Source: Pyronema omphalodes (lineage: Eukaryota > Ascomycota > Pezizomycetes > Pezizales > Pyronemataceae). From it: a stretch of DNA of 64,000 nt. The notes under the pieces were generated by a model that searched no databases, was not told the origin of the DNA, and saw only the letters and a program-made list of their open reading frames with translations. The stretch covers positions 62,001 to 126,000 of the forward strand of contig JAJJXM010000009.1 of the NCBI GenBank assembly GCA_024516155.1, written 5' to 3'. The translations under genes were made by a program, and so were the position numbers. This document shows, piece after piece, positions 35,214-47,645 of the stretch. The number at the start of each line of letters is the position of its first letter. Within the stretch, counting starts at the first letter, position 1.

Positions 35214-35835
35214 AACTGTTTTGTTGTTTGTGTATGTGTGTGTGTTCGAGAACGTGGACTGAAACGAAGGTTGGATCTTTTTGGGGTTGTGACGGTCTCG
35301 AAGGATTTCTCTCAGACTGCACAAGCTTGAGATGGAGCTGGTAGATGATGCCCGCTTGTGGTTAACGTATCGCTCTGGCTTATGGCAAAAGGACACCTTT
35401 CCGCGTGGAAAAGGGTTATCTTATCTGATTGCTGCTGACATCTTTACGAGTGCGGCGACGTGACTTTGTCGTAAGCGCAGCACAAAGGCACAATGCACCG
35501 CATCTGTGCATTGCACTTTTTTTTTCACAGCGCACAGCCTTCCAGAAAGGAAGCGCAGCGCGTATGGGAGTAGTTTTCTGATCTGTGAGCTGTGAGCTGT
35601 TACAACCCCCCGTCCGCGTATCATCTCCCCTCGCGCTACGCATCACGAACATCACGTCCTCTCCACATTACCCACAGCAGTACAGTACAGTACCGTACCT
35701 GTCGTCAGAGCCAGCCCCACCTCCGCGACCCTAAGGGAGAACCGACAACACGGCAAACCGACAACCCGCGAATCAGCACCAAAGCAGCCCAACCCATAAC
35801 CACATTAGGGGGACCATTCCACGCTACATAGAAAC
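35214..35835. promoter_or_regulatory. divergent promoter of SEC62 and TAF7
   Basis: 622 bases lie between the two start codons. The TAF7 side has repeated ACCGACAAC-like strings (about 35738-35766), loosely similar to the RP leader motif. Confidence 0.5.
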
Positions 35836-37680
35836 ATGACGCCACGGAAGCTTCCGCAGAGCCGCGCCAAGCCCAAGCTCGCGACGTCGTCGACAGTACC
35901 AGATCTAAAACCTTCTACGACTGTATCTCAATCCTCAGCATCTTCTACAACCCGTCCTTCGAAAATGGTCAAGCTGAAGATTTCCGCCGCGGCATTGCGG
36001 GAGTTTCACGCAATGTCCCCACCTCCAAACGTGAATGGGACAAACAATGCCAGCAGCGCATCCAACAGCGCGAACAATGCCAGTGGAACCAATACCGCGA
36101 CACCCTCCAAACCCCCACCAAAGACAAAGCCGAAGTCCAGCAAAACAAAAGCCACACCAGCAGCAGCAAAGACCACCGTTGCCGCATCCGCATCAGCTTC
36201 CAGCGCCGCTACAGAAACCCCCAAACCGAAAAAGAAAAAGATAAAAACCGAGCCCAGGGACACACCAGCCATATCTACACCATTCCCCGGGACCTCCACT
36301 CCCTCCGCCTCTACCTCCACACCCCTCCCCGCCGGCTTAGTTCCCCGTCCAAAAATCAAAATCAAAACCTCCGCCTTCAACACCCCCGCCTTCAACTCTC
36401 CCGCCCCCGAACCTTCCTCAGTCATCCGCCCTAAACTTAAAATCTCCTCCTCCGCCGTCAGCGCCGCAGCCGCCACGCAATCCCCCGCCGCCGCCATAAC
36501 CCCCGTCCGCACCCCCATCGCCATTAAACTAAAACACTCCACCAAACCACCAGTAATCCGCAAGCGCCGCCACGAACCAGGAAATGGCTACGACTCCGAA
36601 GCCTCAGATCGAGAAGAAGACCCGGCCATTGAAGAAAACTTTATTCTCCGCATGCCACCAGGCCCCGACTGTGATTTCCTGCGCGCGGCAATCGACAACA
36701 AAACCCTGAATACCACCTCAGATGTCTGGTTAAAATTCAAAGAAGCAAGAAAAGCAGTGGTGAATGTTCGGGGGAACTTATATGCGGCAGTATTGGTGGA
36801 TTTACCATGTGTCATAGAGGCGAATAAAACCTTGGATAAGAAAAACATTTTCAAGGTGGCGGATATTTGTCAGATGCTTCTGGTTACTCAGAGAATTAAA
36901 CATGAGGAAGAGATCTGGAATGTTAGGTTTGTGCATCAGGAACAAATGTGGCAGTATCCGCATGGAATTACTCCGCCTATGCAGTATGCTAGAAAGCGAA
37001 GGTTCAGGAAGAGAATCTCAAATCGGACTATCGAGGCGGTTGAACAGGAAGTTGAGCGGCTATTACGCGATGATGAGAATGCTCAAGATACCCGGTTTAC
37101 CCTTATCGACGCGGACGAACTCGACAAGCCACAAGAAGCCGAAGACGGAGGCGACGGAGAAGAAGGCGAAGGGGGTTATATGTTAATGAACGAAGACTAC
37201 GAAGATGAAGATGCCGAAGGGGAAGTCGACGCTGAATACGACTACGACAACAATAACAACAACCAACAATCCGGCAGCGGCGCAGCAGCCACAGAAATGG
37301 ACGAAGACACACTAGCCAACGATCTAGAATCCGCTTTATTCAACGATATTGGAGGAGATGGTGGAGACGATGACCTATTCGGTGGTGATCCGGGAGTTAA
37401 AATTAAGAATGAACCCCAATCGGATTCGGAATCAGATGATGATTTTGAGGAAAAAGAACAAGTCCCAGAATTGGATGATGAACAGAAAGAACGTCTACAA
37501 ATGAAGGAGAAACTTAAAGAGGAAATCATGGACCTTGAGGAAATGATCGGGACTAAGGTTAGGGAATATGAAAAAATGGGTAATGAAATGCTTAAGGCTA
37601 GAGTTGGAAAGGTTATTGCTGGGTTTAGAAGTCAGTTGGAGTTGAAACAGCAGATGTTGCAGCAGATGGGTGGCGAGTAA
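35836..37680 (+). CDS. TAF7: transcription initiation factor TFIID subunit 7 (TAF7), single exon
   Basis: A nuclear TFIID subunit contacting TAF1. The frame is 614 aa without introns. Residues 1-240 are a low-complexity Ser/Thr/Pro/Ala-rich region with several KxKIKT/KLKIS strings. The TAFII55 N-terminal domain follows at about residues 270-390 (ENFILRMPPGPDCDFLRAAI, GNLYAAVLVDLPCVIEANKT, NIFKVADICQMLLV). Then comes a basic segment (ARKRRFRKR), long acidic stretches (about 430-560) and a C-terminal coiled coil (MKEKLKEEIMDLEEMI). A start at residue 44 (MVKLKISAA) is a possible alternative, but the upstream ATG is in frame and well placed. Confidence 0.93.
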   Translation: MTPRKLPQSRAKPKLATSSTVPDLKPSTTVSQSSASSTTRPSKMVKLKISAAALREFHAMSPPPNVNGTNNASSASNSANNASGTNTATPSKPPPKTKPKSSKTKATPAAAKTTVAASASASSAATETPKPKKKKIKTEPRDTPAISTPFPGTSTPSASTSTPLPAGLVPRPKIKIKTSAFNTPAFNSPAPEPSSVIRPKLKISSSAVSAAAATQSPAAAITPVRTPIAIKLKHSTKPPVIRKRRHEPGNGYDSEASDREEDPAIEENFILRMPPGPDCDFLRAAIDNKTLNTTSDVWLKFKEARKAVVNVRGNLYAAVLVDLPCVIEANKTLDKKNIFKVADICQMLLVTQRIKHEEEIWNVRFVHQEQMWQYPHGITPPMQYARKRRFRKRISNRTIEAVEQEVERLLRDDENAQDTRFTLIDADELDKPQEAEDGGDGEEGEGGYMLMNEDYEDEDAEGEVDAEYDYDNNNNNQQSGSGAAATEMDEDTLANDLESALFNDIGGDGGDDDLFGGDPGVKIKNEPQSDSESDDDFEEKEQVPELDDEQKERLQMKEKLKEEIMDLEEMIGTKVREYEKMGNEMLKARVGKVIAGFRSQLELKQQMLQQMGGE

Positions 37681-39237
<1,557 letters not shown>

Positions 39238-40146
39238 TTTGGCTGTTGTCGATTATGTTAATCCGGGAAATCGGCGTGGGTGGGCAGTTCCTTCGTCGTC
39301 GCAGAAGTTCGTCTACTTCGTTGTGTCCGCACTTAACCCGTGTTGCGCTAGCGAGTGTGTGCCCTGAATCCCAAGCAAAACGCAGTCACGCACAACTGCG
39401 CCACAGTGCACCAGCCACCCACCACCAACCAACACACAAAGAAATACATGTTCCATCCACGTTGCACACGTGATGCGTATTGTAGATGCGTGTATTTGAT
39501 GTCGCATGTCGACCTGAAAGATAATTCTCACGGCATGAAATTTCATGCTATTCTTGTGAATATGCTTGATTACTACTTGAGATCGAAATACCAATTTTTT
39601 CCGGGTTCCGTCAAACGGTTCCGTTGGGTATTCCTACAGAAACCTAACCATCTTGCCTTGATAATTTCACGATGCTCACGGTTGCGGCTCACAACAGTGA
39701 TGCTTGAATGAGGCGTCGATGGGTGCCCCACCTTTTCCTCGCTGCTCTCAGCCTTGCCGTCGTGCGCATGAATTAATTTAGTGCGATGAGATTTAGCTTG
39801 TCGCGTTGCCGCGTCTAGAACTTTTGCTCTCGTTGCGAAAGTTTGGTTGGAGAGAAACCAGTCATACCTTTTGACCAACCAAAGTATTGATTCAGAGATT
39901 CCAATTGCGATGCAGTTGTGATTTAGGCGTTAAATAAAAATGCCGTGGATAATTGGCAATACCATCTCCGCTGGTCAAACCCAACTAAACGTATCTTCAC
40001 TCGGTTGGCTCAGTAAAATTAACGAAAGTCAAAATTGTATTGATCCCCATATCAAGCTTTTATATATCCAACAAAGTAACTACAGATTAAATCGAAAACG
40101 CCAGCCCAACCATATATGAACCACAAAAAGAAAAAGAAACAAATCT
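39238..40146. other. intergenic between RPL23 and LIA1
   Basis: RPL23 promoter on the left, LIA1 3' flank on the right. CGACAACAGCC just before the RPL23 start partly matches the RP leader motif. No gene is seen. Confidence 0.5.
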
Positions 40147-41061
40147 CTAGTTGCTCTCAGGAATGAGAGCGTACTCAAACGCACCGCTCCTCTCAAACTC
40201 GGCCATGTCCAAAGCGACGATAGCACTGTCACGGACAACTACCTCATCGTCACGAGCGTACTCCTTCAAGAACTGGTCAACACGCTCATCGGCAATACCC
40301 CCAAGCGCCTCCACGGCCTCATGACGAACCATTGGCTGCTCATTCTTGTTGCTTGCGGCCTTGATAAGAGCAGGGATAGAGTGAGGGTCCGACATCTGTC
40401 CAAAAACGAATGCGACCTCATGTCTGAACAAAGCACTCTTGTCCTCCAAACCGGTAGCAAGAGCATCGATAGCCTCCGGGGTAGCAATGTCACGAAGACG
40501 GAACATGGCGCGGTAGCGCTCAAACAAGGAGGACTCTTGGTCCATCAACTTCTTCTGGAGTTTAGAGATGTCGGCCTCCTTGGCAAGAGGGGGAGCAGGA
40601 TCGATGGAAGCAAAGGCGCTGGCTTGAAGATCCTCAGTGTTGCGGGCGCCGGAAGTCTCCCACAAAATTTTGGCAATAGCAATTTCGCAAGTCTCGCGAA
40701 CCTCAATTGAGGGATCGTTCAAGTATTCGTTGAGCAAAGGTAGGGAGTCGGAGTGGACAAGGGCGCCGAGGGCTTCAGCGGCTTCGTGGCGGACCATGTT
40801 GTCTTCGTTGAGGTTTTTGAGAACATCCTGGAGAAAGGGAGCAGCGGCGTGGCTCTTGGACTGTCCAAGGCAGTAGGCGAGCTCGTGCTTCAAGAGGGCG
40901 GATTTGGAGTCGAAGGCAGCGGCAATGGCCTTAATTGCATCAATGTTGCCATTGGTCGCAAGGTGCTTCAAAGAGAAAAGAGCGCGGAAACGAAGGGCAA
41001 GGTCGGAACTGGCGTCATCGCAAAGAACACGGCGAAGCTCGGGAACAGGGTCGGCAGTCAT
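40147..41061 (-). CDS. LIA1: deoxyhypusine hydroxylase
   Basis: This HEAT-repeat di-iron enzyme performs the last step of hypusine formation on eIF5A. Single exon, 304 aa. Two symmetrical halves each carry two His-Glu metal ligand pairs: KHELAYCLGQ and RHEAAEALGA in the first, RHEVAFVFGQ and RHEAVEALGG in the second. The paired LRFRALFSLKHLA and FERYRAMFRLRDIA segments repeat the same way. I chose MTADPVPELRR (41061) as the start; an in-frame ATG 31 codons upstream lies in leader sequence. Divergent to DIB1, 286 bases apart. Confidence 0.95.
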   Translation of the reverse strand: MTADPVPELRRVLCDDASSDLALRFRALFSLKHLATNGNIDAIKAIAAAFDSKSALLKHELAYCLGQSKSHAAAPFLQDVLKNLNEDNMVRHEAAEALGALVHSDSLPLLNEYLNDPSIEVRETCEIAIAKILWETSGARNTEDLQASAFASIDPAPPLAKEADISKLQKKLMDQESSLFERYRAMFRLRDIATPEAIDALATGLEDKSALFRHEVAFVFGQMSDPHSIPALIKAASNKNEQPMVRHEAVEALGGIADERVDQFLKEYARDDEVVVRDSAIVALDMAEFERSGAFEYALIPESN

Positions 41062-41347
41062 TTTGTGGTAGTTTTGAGGAACGGTGAGCTTGTGGGGTGA
41101 AATGAGTGAGCTTGGTTGAGAGAGATGAGGACTGTCGACCTCTAGTTGCCCCACCTTTATCTGATTAAAACTCTGATCAGATAATTTTAGGCGGGTAAAT
41201 AGCGTTTTTCATGTGCCGCTAAGTCTTGGTGTGACGAAGTGGTGTCACGAGCTCCCAGAAGCTTTCTGCCTGTACATCTGAAGCACTTGCCAACGCGCCT
41301 TTCGATTCTACAGAAACTACACAAATTACACCACTCAACCGAAAAAT
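41062..41347. promoter_or_regulatory. divergent promoter of LIA1 and DIB1
   Basis: Only 286 bases separate the start codons, so the two genes must share promoter sequence. Confidence 0.55.
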
Positions 41348-41830
41348 ATGGGTTCCGTCGTTCTTCCTCATCTTAAGACGGGATGGCACGTCGACCAAGC
41401 GATTATGTCAGAAGAAGACCGTCTTGTCGTAATCCGGTTCGGACGCGACTGGGACCCCGACTGTATGCGACAAGACGAAGTTCTCTATCGTGAGTTCATT
41501 TCTCTCGACACATGCCACATAGCTTCTAACATGGTATTAGGTATCGCTGATAAAGTCAAAAACTTTGCCGTCATCTACCTTTGCGATATTGACCAGGTTC
41601 CGGACTTCAACAAGATGTACGAGCTTTACGATCCAGTAACAGTTATGTTCTTCTTCCGAAACAAACACATGATGTGTGATTTTGGTACAGGAAACAACAA
41701 TAAAATGAACTGGGTACTGGAGGATAAGCAGGAACTGATCGATATCATCGAGACAATTTACAAGGGTGCAAAGAAGGGACGTGGTTTGGTGGTGTCGCCA
41801 AAGGACTACTCAACACGCTACCGGTATTAA
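41348..41830 (+). CDS. DIB1: U4/U6.U5 tri-snRNP thioredoxin-like protein Dib1, two exons
   Basis: Dib1 (human TXNL4A/U5-15K) is a small spliceosomal protein of the U5 snRNP. Exons are 41348-41489 and 41541-41830 (432 nt, 143 aa; family 142-143). It reads LPHLKTGWHVDQAI, DRLVVIRFGRDWDPDCM, DEVLYRIADKVKNFAVIYL across the splice, VPDFNKMYELYDPVTVMFFF, GTGNNNKMNW and the C-terminal GRGLVVSPKDYSTRYRY. The single intron is 51 nt, a multiple of three with no stop, so an unspliced message would encode a 160-aa protein with 17 extra residues. The family length and alignment show the spliced form is correct. Confidence 0.96.
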   Translation: MGSVVLPHLKTGWHVDQAIMSEEDRLVVIRFGRDWDPDCMRQDEVLYREFISLDTCHIASNMVLGIADKVKNFAVIYLCDIDQVPDFNKMYELYDPVTVMFFFRNKHMMCDFGTGNNNKMNWVLEDKQELIDIIETIYKGAKKGRGLVVSPKDYSTRYRY

Positions 41831-42669
41831 ACAGCGGGGTCGGTTGGTGGTTTATTTTCTATTGGGCTCTTGTCTGTTTGCGCAACGGGTTGGAGACATC
41901 TGTGATGGAATACAGTCATGGATATTGATCAGTTAAGAGGTGTGTCTGAAGATTGCACAATATAAAGGTTTTTTGCTGAAACAAGTTTATTATTCAAGAT
42001 TGATTATAGTCACGTTTATTTTGTAAGCTCCCAACATCTCATCGCGTTACGTTGATGCATATGGATCTTTTCGTGGTTGCACGCGAGACGCGCCAGTCAT
42101 CGTCAAGAAGTCCACTTCTAGTCTGTCCTAATTGCCTTTCGATGACCCCAATTTTGCGTAAGTTGTACTTACTGGTTTCTGGCGTACACATCATGAGGTA
42201 TCAAATATGTTGGTATTTACGCTGCATGCAAACATAGTAATCAGGTATGATTGCTGTTGCTGGGAATTAAAAGAAATCATTGCTCATGGCATTTACTTCT
42301 GCTCCCAACATAGCATACGCTCGATCTGCCTTCCTTTGAAACTGTAAATGAATTTCTATTTACAAAGCTTCTTTTGTTGCTCTTGCCCGAAAGTAAATGA
42401 AATCCGCCATTCCAGCTGTCGAACCTTGACACATTTCCTTCTGAGCCAAATTTCTTCCAACTTCCGGGCACAGAGCTCGGTGATCCGTTTGAATGAAGAC
42501 GACGGGCACCATGATATCTGCATAGAATAGACTGAACATATTGGGACGAAAAGAATCATATTTTTAACTTTTTTATTCCCAACTGCCACGTTCACCCCAC
42601 GTCCCTCACTCCTTTTCCGTTGCCCGTACCGTGAACAAAAAAAAGTCGAAAGAATGGTTGATGAATCGT
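41831..42669. other. intergenic, convergent 3' flanks of DIB1 and RPL37
   Basis: AT-rich sequence; no gene recognised. Confidence 0.5.
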
Positions 42670-43273
42670 TTATGCGGAGGTGGCAGCCTCGGATCCGCGA
42701 GCACCCTTGGGCTGCCCGACCTGGAAACCGTTCTTGAAGCGGCGGGAGACGTGCTTGAGGTACTGCATGCGTCCGGTACCGGTGGTCTTTCTGCGCTTGG
42801 CCTTCTCGGACCAGTTGTCTGTTGACCATCAGTCAACATTCCGTGTAAAACATTTGTAGCTATAGCTGGCGAAACATACACTTGCGGGTCTTAGCGGCGG
42901 GGTATCCGCAGGAAGAGCAGGTGCTCTTCTGGATGTGGAAAGAGCGGCGTCCGCAACGACGGCACAAAGTGTGCGACTTGTTCTATGTGGTTGTCAATAT
43001 GGCGATTCTTCAAGTCCGATTCGTAACGCGAGTCGGTAGGGGGTGGGGTTCACGAACGTGACGCTTTCCGAAAGAGCTGTATTGCGAAAACCGTCAGTAA
43101 TCCAATTCGACGTAATTTCCCCATTTCTCTATTTTATCCCTCGCCAAAAAATCCACCACACGTAATTTCGCCTCCTCTTCCGCTACTTTTTTTTGACGCA
43201 AATCGCCATCTTTCTCCTCCTAGACCAAATTCTCCAGGGGTTCGGAATTAACGTACCCAGTTCCCTTAGTCAT
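42670..43273 (-). CDS. RPL37: 60S ribosomal protein L37 (eL37), four exons
   Basis: A zinc-binding large-subunit protein. Exons are 43273-43257, 43076-43058, 42982-42880 and 42818-42670 (288 nt, 95 aa; family 88-97). It reads [26 protein letters not shown] through the splices. The zinc knuckle Cys pairs are CRRC and CSSC, and the conserved [20 protein letters not shown] and [12 protein letters not shown] follow. The first two exons are 17 and 19 nt. The third intron uses a GTATGT donor one base past the AAG of KTRK, which restores KYNW. An RP leader 15-mer lies 41 bases upstream of the start. Confidence 0.95.
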
Positions 43274-44460
43274 GGTGGGCGGTCGTGATTATCGTCGTAG
43301 GTACGGAGTTGGGCGGCGGTCGGTTGTCGATGAATTTCGCTGAGCTCGAATCACCAACTAGTTCCAGCCCCAAACGGGTATCTTGGTGGGGCCACACGGG
43401 CAAGCCTAAAAGCAGTCGTAGGGTTTCGGCCCTAGCGCACAATCATTTGTGGGTGTGGCGGTGCATGCGGCTCTTTTAGAGTATGTCACACCTCGCTAAC
43501 ACCGCCCTGTGCAATGCAGCAAGTAACTGCGGAAACGACAACGCTAATGCGTAAGGAAGATGGGGAAGGAGGGAGGAAGGATGCGAGTGCGCCGTGTTCA
43601 AGTCTCGTGCTTCCGTCGAGTGATGGCTATCGGTACTCGCTTCAAACAGCCTCTCGCAGATGTGGATTATGTAAGCTCGGGCATAGCTGCTGCTTTGCAT
43701 GTTATCTGAGTCGCCTCACCAAATTCTTGTGTCAAAGATCCGGAATGTCATGCACTCAGTTGGGAAAGAAGGGAAGAGTTTACGATCTTGAGAAGTTCGA
43801 GTGATAACCCGCAACCTTAACAAGCGCTAAGCCTCAGTACTGTCGCCACAGCACGCTAGCAAACAGCATGACATGGCTGCACTGTTATACACAACACAGT
43901 AATACACTACTGATCGAGACAACGGTAGTCAAGTAGTACGATTTCAGGTTTATTCCGGAGCTGTATGTATGGTGTTTCCTGCCAAAGAGCGTCGTTGATA
44001 ATTAGATTGATTTTCGTAACCATTACCCAGTGGGTTGATGTTTTTACATCATGGCTGATCGAAATTGAGATACATCTTCGAGTTCAAATCATCACCGGAA
44101 AAAATATTTAGAGACGGGCTGGGATGCAGGAGAGTTAGAAGCCTCGCCAGGTAACTTCGGCTACGAGGATAGGAGTAGGTTTTTTTTGTCCAGTATAGGC
44201 CTTAAGGCTTCGGATGACATACGATTGATGCTCAAATTCCGGGAAATATATGATTGTGCTCTAGTATCAGACCCTGGATGCTCAGCTATATCCATTTGTA
44301 TGGCAAATAAGATGTCATCTTTGATTAGTTCACACTATGATTCACCAGCGTATTATTATCATTCTTTAAATCAATTGCAGAGATACCTCAATGAAATACA
44401 AAATTACGCTCAAAAACAAACCCATATGCTCGCTTTACTTGAAAACTAATCATGAACCAC
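43274..44460. other. intergenic between RPL37 and a HAM1-like gene
   Basis: RPL37 promoter on the left; 3' flank of the next gene on the right. Short open frames show no family. Confidence 0.5.
43315..43329 (-). promoter_or_regulatory. 15-mer leader motif (RPL37 copy)
   Basis: On the coding strand this reads CGACAACCGACCGCC and ends 41 bases before the RPL37 start codon. It is one mismatch from each of the copies before RPL14 and RPS10. Confidence 0.5.
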
Positions 44461-46815
44461 TTAAACAACCCTATCAAAAACAGCATTCCTCCAGCCACCC
44501 TCGGCCTCCTCATCCAGTACCTCTGGTACCATTTCCACCTGTTCCTCCAGCACCTTGACCACACTGCCTGGTGCATATCTTCCCTCAAACACCCCTTCAC
44601 CCTTTCCACTCCTCACTCCCAATCCCACATCCACATCTTCACTCTCCGCCGGAGCCAACCTTGCTGAAACAGCCTTAATAAATGTCCAGACACTACTAGG
44701 TTTTGCAATCCTCGTAGCTCTCAATCTCTCCCTGGCAAACAACAACTCCCTATTAACAAAACCCGCCGCAACCTTAAGCTGTTCCTCCACTTGTTTCTTG
44801 ATCACCCGTTTCAAAATCAATTTAATAAACGGCTTCAAAGGCCAAGCCAACCACCTAAACCTCGACCTTCGTAACTGGAAGTCGAGTTTATGAACATCAA
44901 CCTTTGCACTTCTCAACGCAACCAAATTTTCAATCTTTTCTCTTCCAAACTCAAGGTCTAAAGCAACATCAACACCTTTCTTATCCAGCATAAAGGAAAC
45001 GATTCCTTCATCTGTAAATCTCCATATTCCTTTATGAAGTTTGAACCAATAACCAACTTCCTCGGCTTTTACTGTAATACCGGAGATTTTCAGGGTTGCG
45101 AAGGAACTGGTTTCACTGGCGTAGCGGTGGAGACCCTTTCGGAGCTCGAAGTCGGCTCGGGTTTCGAGACGGAGACGGTGTGGGAAGAAGGAGGAGTGGT
45201 TGATGGTATCCCCGGGCTCCAGAATGAGGTTTTCGATGAGGAGATCCAAAGCGGGTGTGGAGACGGTAAGACGGATGAGTGGAATGTATTGGATAAGCTG
45301 GAGAGTAAGAGGGAGGAGGATATGGGTGAAGTCTGAGACGAGAGCTGTATTTAAGCCGCCGGTGGAGGGCCAGATGTTCCGGATTATCGCTTTCGATGTT
45401 TTGGAGATGGCGGAGATATCGGTATCATTCAGGATGGAAGACAAGACCCTTTCGGCTTGGGTGAGGAGTAGATCTAGGTCTTCGGAGGCTGTAGATTCGG
45501 TACCGATACCACGGATTAGAGTGCGAATTCTGTTGAGCTTCTTTTCGATAACAGCTGGATCAAGGAAAGAAGGATCCATGAATAGTTCCTGTATAGCGGT
45601 TCCAATCTCGTCCATCAGGCGTTCAAACGTGCTATCATTATTGAGATGCCTCAGCACTCGATACCAGCATTCTCTTAACTCCTCCCATTCCGCCCTCTCT
45701 CCAAAGCTCGTAACCAGCTTCCAAAACTTCGAAACTGCAATATCAAGCTCCGTATTAGTCTCGACTGCACCAGCTGCAGCACCAGCCGCTTTCTCCAGAG
45801 AGCGTGAGTAAACCAACGCATATCTCTTCAACAGAATAGCAACAATATTCACACTCTGTGCATAATCCACTCTTCCCCTTAGCCCAATAACCACACTTTT
45901 CATCTTCTCCAACAATGCATTTCCCTTCCCCTCATCTTCCAGCTGTTCCTTGACACTATCCACCGCCGCCTCCGCCGTTTCCTCCAATCCATCCAATAGG
46001 ACCTCACCCACCTCCCCGGCAACCTTCCCACTTTCCCCATCCGCAGCCTGATAACCTCCCGGCTGCTCACCATCCACCGGCGTAGTATCATTCACCAGTT
46101 CCAATTCCGCCGATCCGGGCCTTACCGTTTCTCCGGCCGTTTTAATAACCTCACCGCCCACCACCGCCGTATCCGCCAGCACCTGTCTCGAGATAACAGC
46201 AGCATCCTGTATCAATCTCTTAAACTCCCTATTCTCCATCAACAGCGAAAACAAAGTATTCAAAGCCTCAGCCCCAACACTAACATCCGCCGTTGCACCA
46301 GCGATACCACCGGCCGCCGATCCTGCTGCTCCTAGAAGCTCTCCTCCGTCCAGCCCTAGACGTGCTCGCTGGATAAAGTACAGGAAATCTTGGAGTTGGT
46401 CTTGCCCATTTTTCTTTTCGAGGACTGTGATGAGGAGATGAAGTAGACGGCGGAGGTCGCGGATTAATCGTCGTCCTGAGGGGGTGAGGTGGATATTTTG
46501 CGGATGAAGTAGCGGACTGGTGAGGAGGTGTTTCAAGTGGGAGGTTGCTTGTGCAGTGGATGGAAGATACCCGCGAGACAGAGCTCTCAGGAGTAGGTAT
46601 GTATGTAATTTTTTCAGGGTAGTAGCTTGGAGTTTAGTAGCAGCTTCCTCCTGGGGATCCAGAAGAGGAGCAGCGGCCTCGGCTGTTACGGGGTTGATGT
46701 GATGGTTCCGAGCATCGGGATCAATCAGTGCTCTTGTGTCTGGGTTTAGGAGAGGTTGAGCTTCGGGTTCGTCTGCGTCGTAGGAAGGGCGGAAGGGATT
46801 TAGCCAGGAAAACAT
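44461..46815 (-). CDS. HAM1_N/HAM1_C-type fungal protein (BPI-like fold family), single exon
   Basis: A 784-aa frame starts MFSWLNPFRPSYDADEPEAQPLLNP. I recognise the fungal family with a HAM1-like N-terminal region (formerly DUF5923) and C-terminal region (formerly DUF4449), related to lipid-binding BPI-type folds. Visible features are HLTPSGRRLIRDLRRLLHLLI (about 110-135), long helical stretches with RLIQDAAVISRQVLADTA (about 200), and a beta-rich second half (KISGITVKAEEVGYWFKLHKGIWRFTDEGI, about 590-620). RWLAWPLKPFIKLILKRVIKKQVEEQL (about 660-690) is probably an amphipathic membrane-contacting helix. Molecular role is not established here; lipid binding at membranes is an inference from the family. 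Confidence 0.8.
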   Translation of the reverse strand: MFSWLNPFRPSYDADEPEAQPLLNPDTRALIDPDARNHHINPVTAEAAAPLLDPQEEAATKLQATTLKKLHTYLLLRALSRGYLPSTAQATSHLKHLLTSPLLHPQNIHLTPSGRRLIRDLRRLLHLLITVLEKKNGQDQLQDFLYFIQRARLGLDGGELLGAAGSAAGGIAGATADVSVGAEALNTLFSLLMENREFKRLIQDAAVISRQVLADTAVVGGEVIKTAGETVRPGSAELELVNDTTPVDGEQPGGYQAADGESGKVAGEVGEVLLDGLEETAEAAVDSVKEQLEDEGKGNALLEKMKSVVIGLRGRVDYAQSVNIVAILLKRYALVYSRSLEKAAGAAAGAVETNTELDIAVSKFWKLVTSFGERAEWEELRECWYRVLRHLNNDSTFERLMDEIGTAIQELFMDPSFLDPAVIEKKLNRIRTLIRGIGTESTASEDLDLLLTQAERVLSSILNDTDISAISKTSKAIIRNIWPSTGGLNTALVSDFTHILLPLTLQLIQYIPLIRLTVSTPALDLLIENLILEPGDTINHSSFFPHRLRLETRADFELRKGLHRYASETSSFATLKISGITVKAEEVGYWFKLHKGIWRFTDEGIVSFMLDKKGVDVALDLEFGREKIENLVALRSAKVDVHKLDFQLRRSRFRWLAWPLKPFIKLILKRVIKKQVEEQLKVAAGFVNRELLFARERLRATRIAKPSSVWTFIKAVSARLAPAESEDVDVGLGVRSGKGEGVFEGRYAPGSVVKVLEEQVEMVPEVLDEEAEGGWRNAVFDRVV

Positions 46816-47645
46816 TGGTTTAAAAGAATGGTTTTTAGCTTTTTTTAGCTTTGGATGGAGTTTAGTTGTTACGGCATTTTGAAGAATGGGATTTTATTGA
46901 TGTCGATATATCCAATATCTGAGTTGGGGATTTCAGGATTTGGTGATTGGTGACGTCATGACGATCGTTGCTGGGGTTGGGGACCGGCTTGCTTGCATGC
47001 TGCTTCAGGCTGAAGATGGTTAGCCATGTATTGGGGAATTTATATCTCAGGGATGTAAAGTTCTTCGGTAAAGTACCTGCATATATATTGATATCCGAAT
47101 ACACTCATTCGGTAGCTTCTGTGATGTTCTGATGAAGGAACGGCATCTGGCGTGGTGGGGGCGAGGCATCTTCTCTGGGGCAATGCAGTGCAGTGCAGTG
47201 CCGTTGGCCAGAGTACCATTTCGGTAATCATGTCCACAACGATGCTGAGTCCAAAAAATACACAAGATCTCAAATTACGAGGACTCAGTCTATTCATTAC
47301 GAACAAGCGAATGAATTACTCCAATCTAGCAGCTGTGTAGCTGGTGAAGCCTAAATCTATAACCGCCAAATGCCTGAAATCTATTCTATATGATGTACTT
47401 GCGCATTGCATTCTAGCATCTACCATCATCAAACCATCCAAATTTTTCGCCACAAAGAAAACACAAATCTGAAAAAAGAAAAGAAAAAAAAAAGAAGCCA
47501 CCAGCAAAATGCCCAATCTCGCCTGAAACCCAAATTACACCATCCAACGCCAGAAATCCTTTTTCAAAAAGCAAAAATAACGAACCGAAATTGCAACCTG
47601 GGTACTAAAAGACCCAAATGCTTTTGCATCTTCCGGTATATCCAA
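46816..47645. other. intergenic: HAM1-like gene promoter and reductase 3' flank
   Basis: No gene recognised. Short open frames on both strands are treated as chance. Confidence 0.5.
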
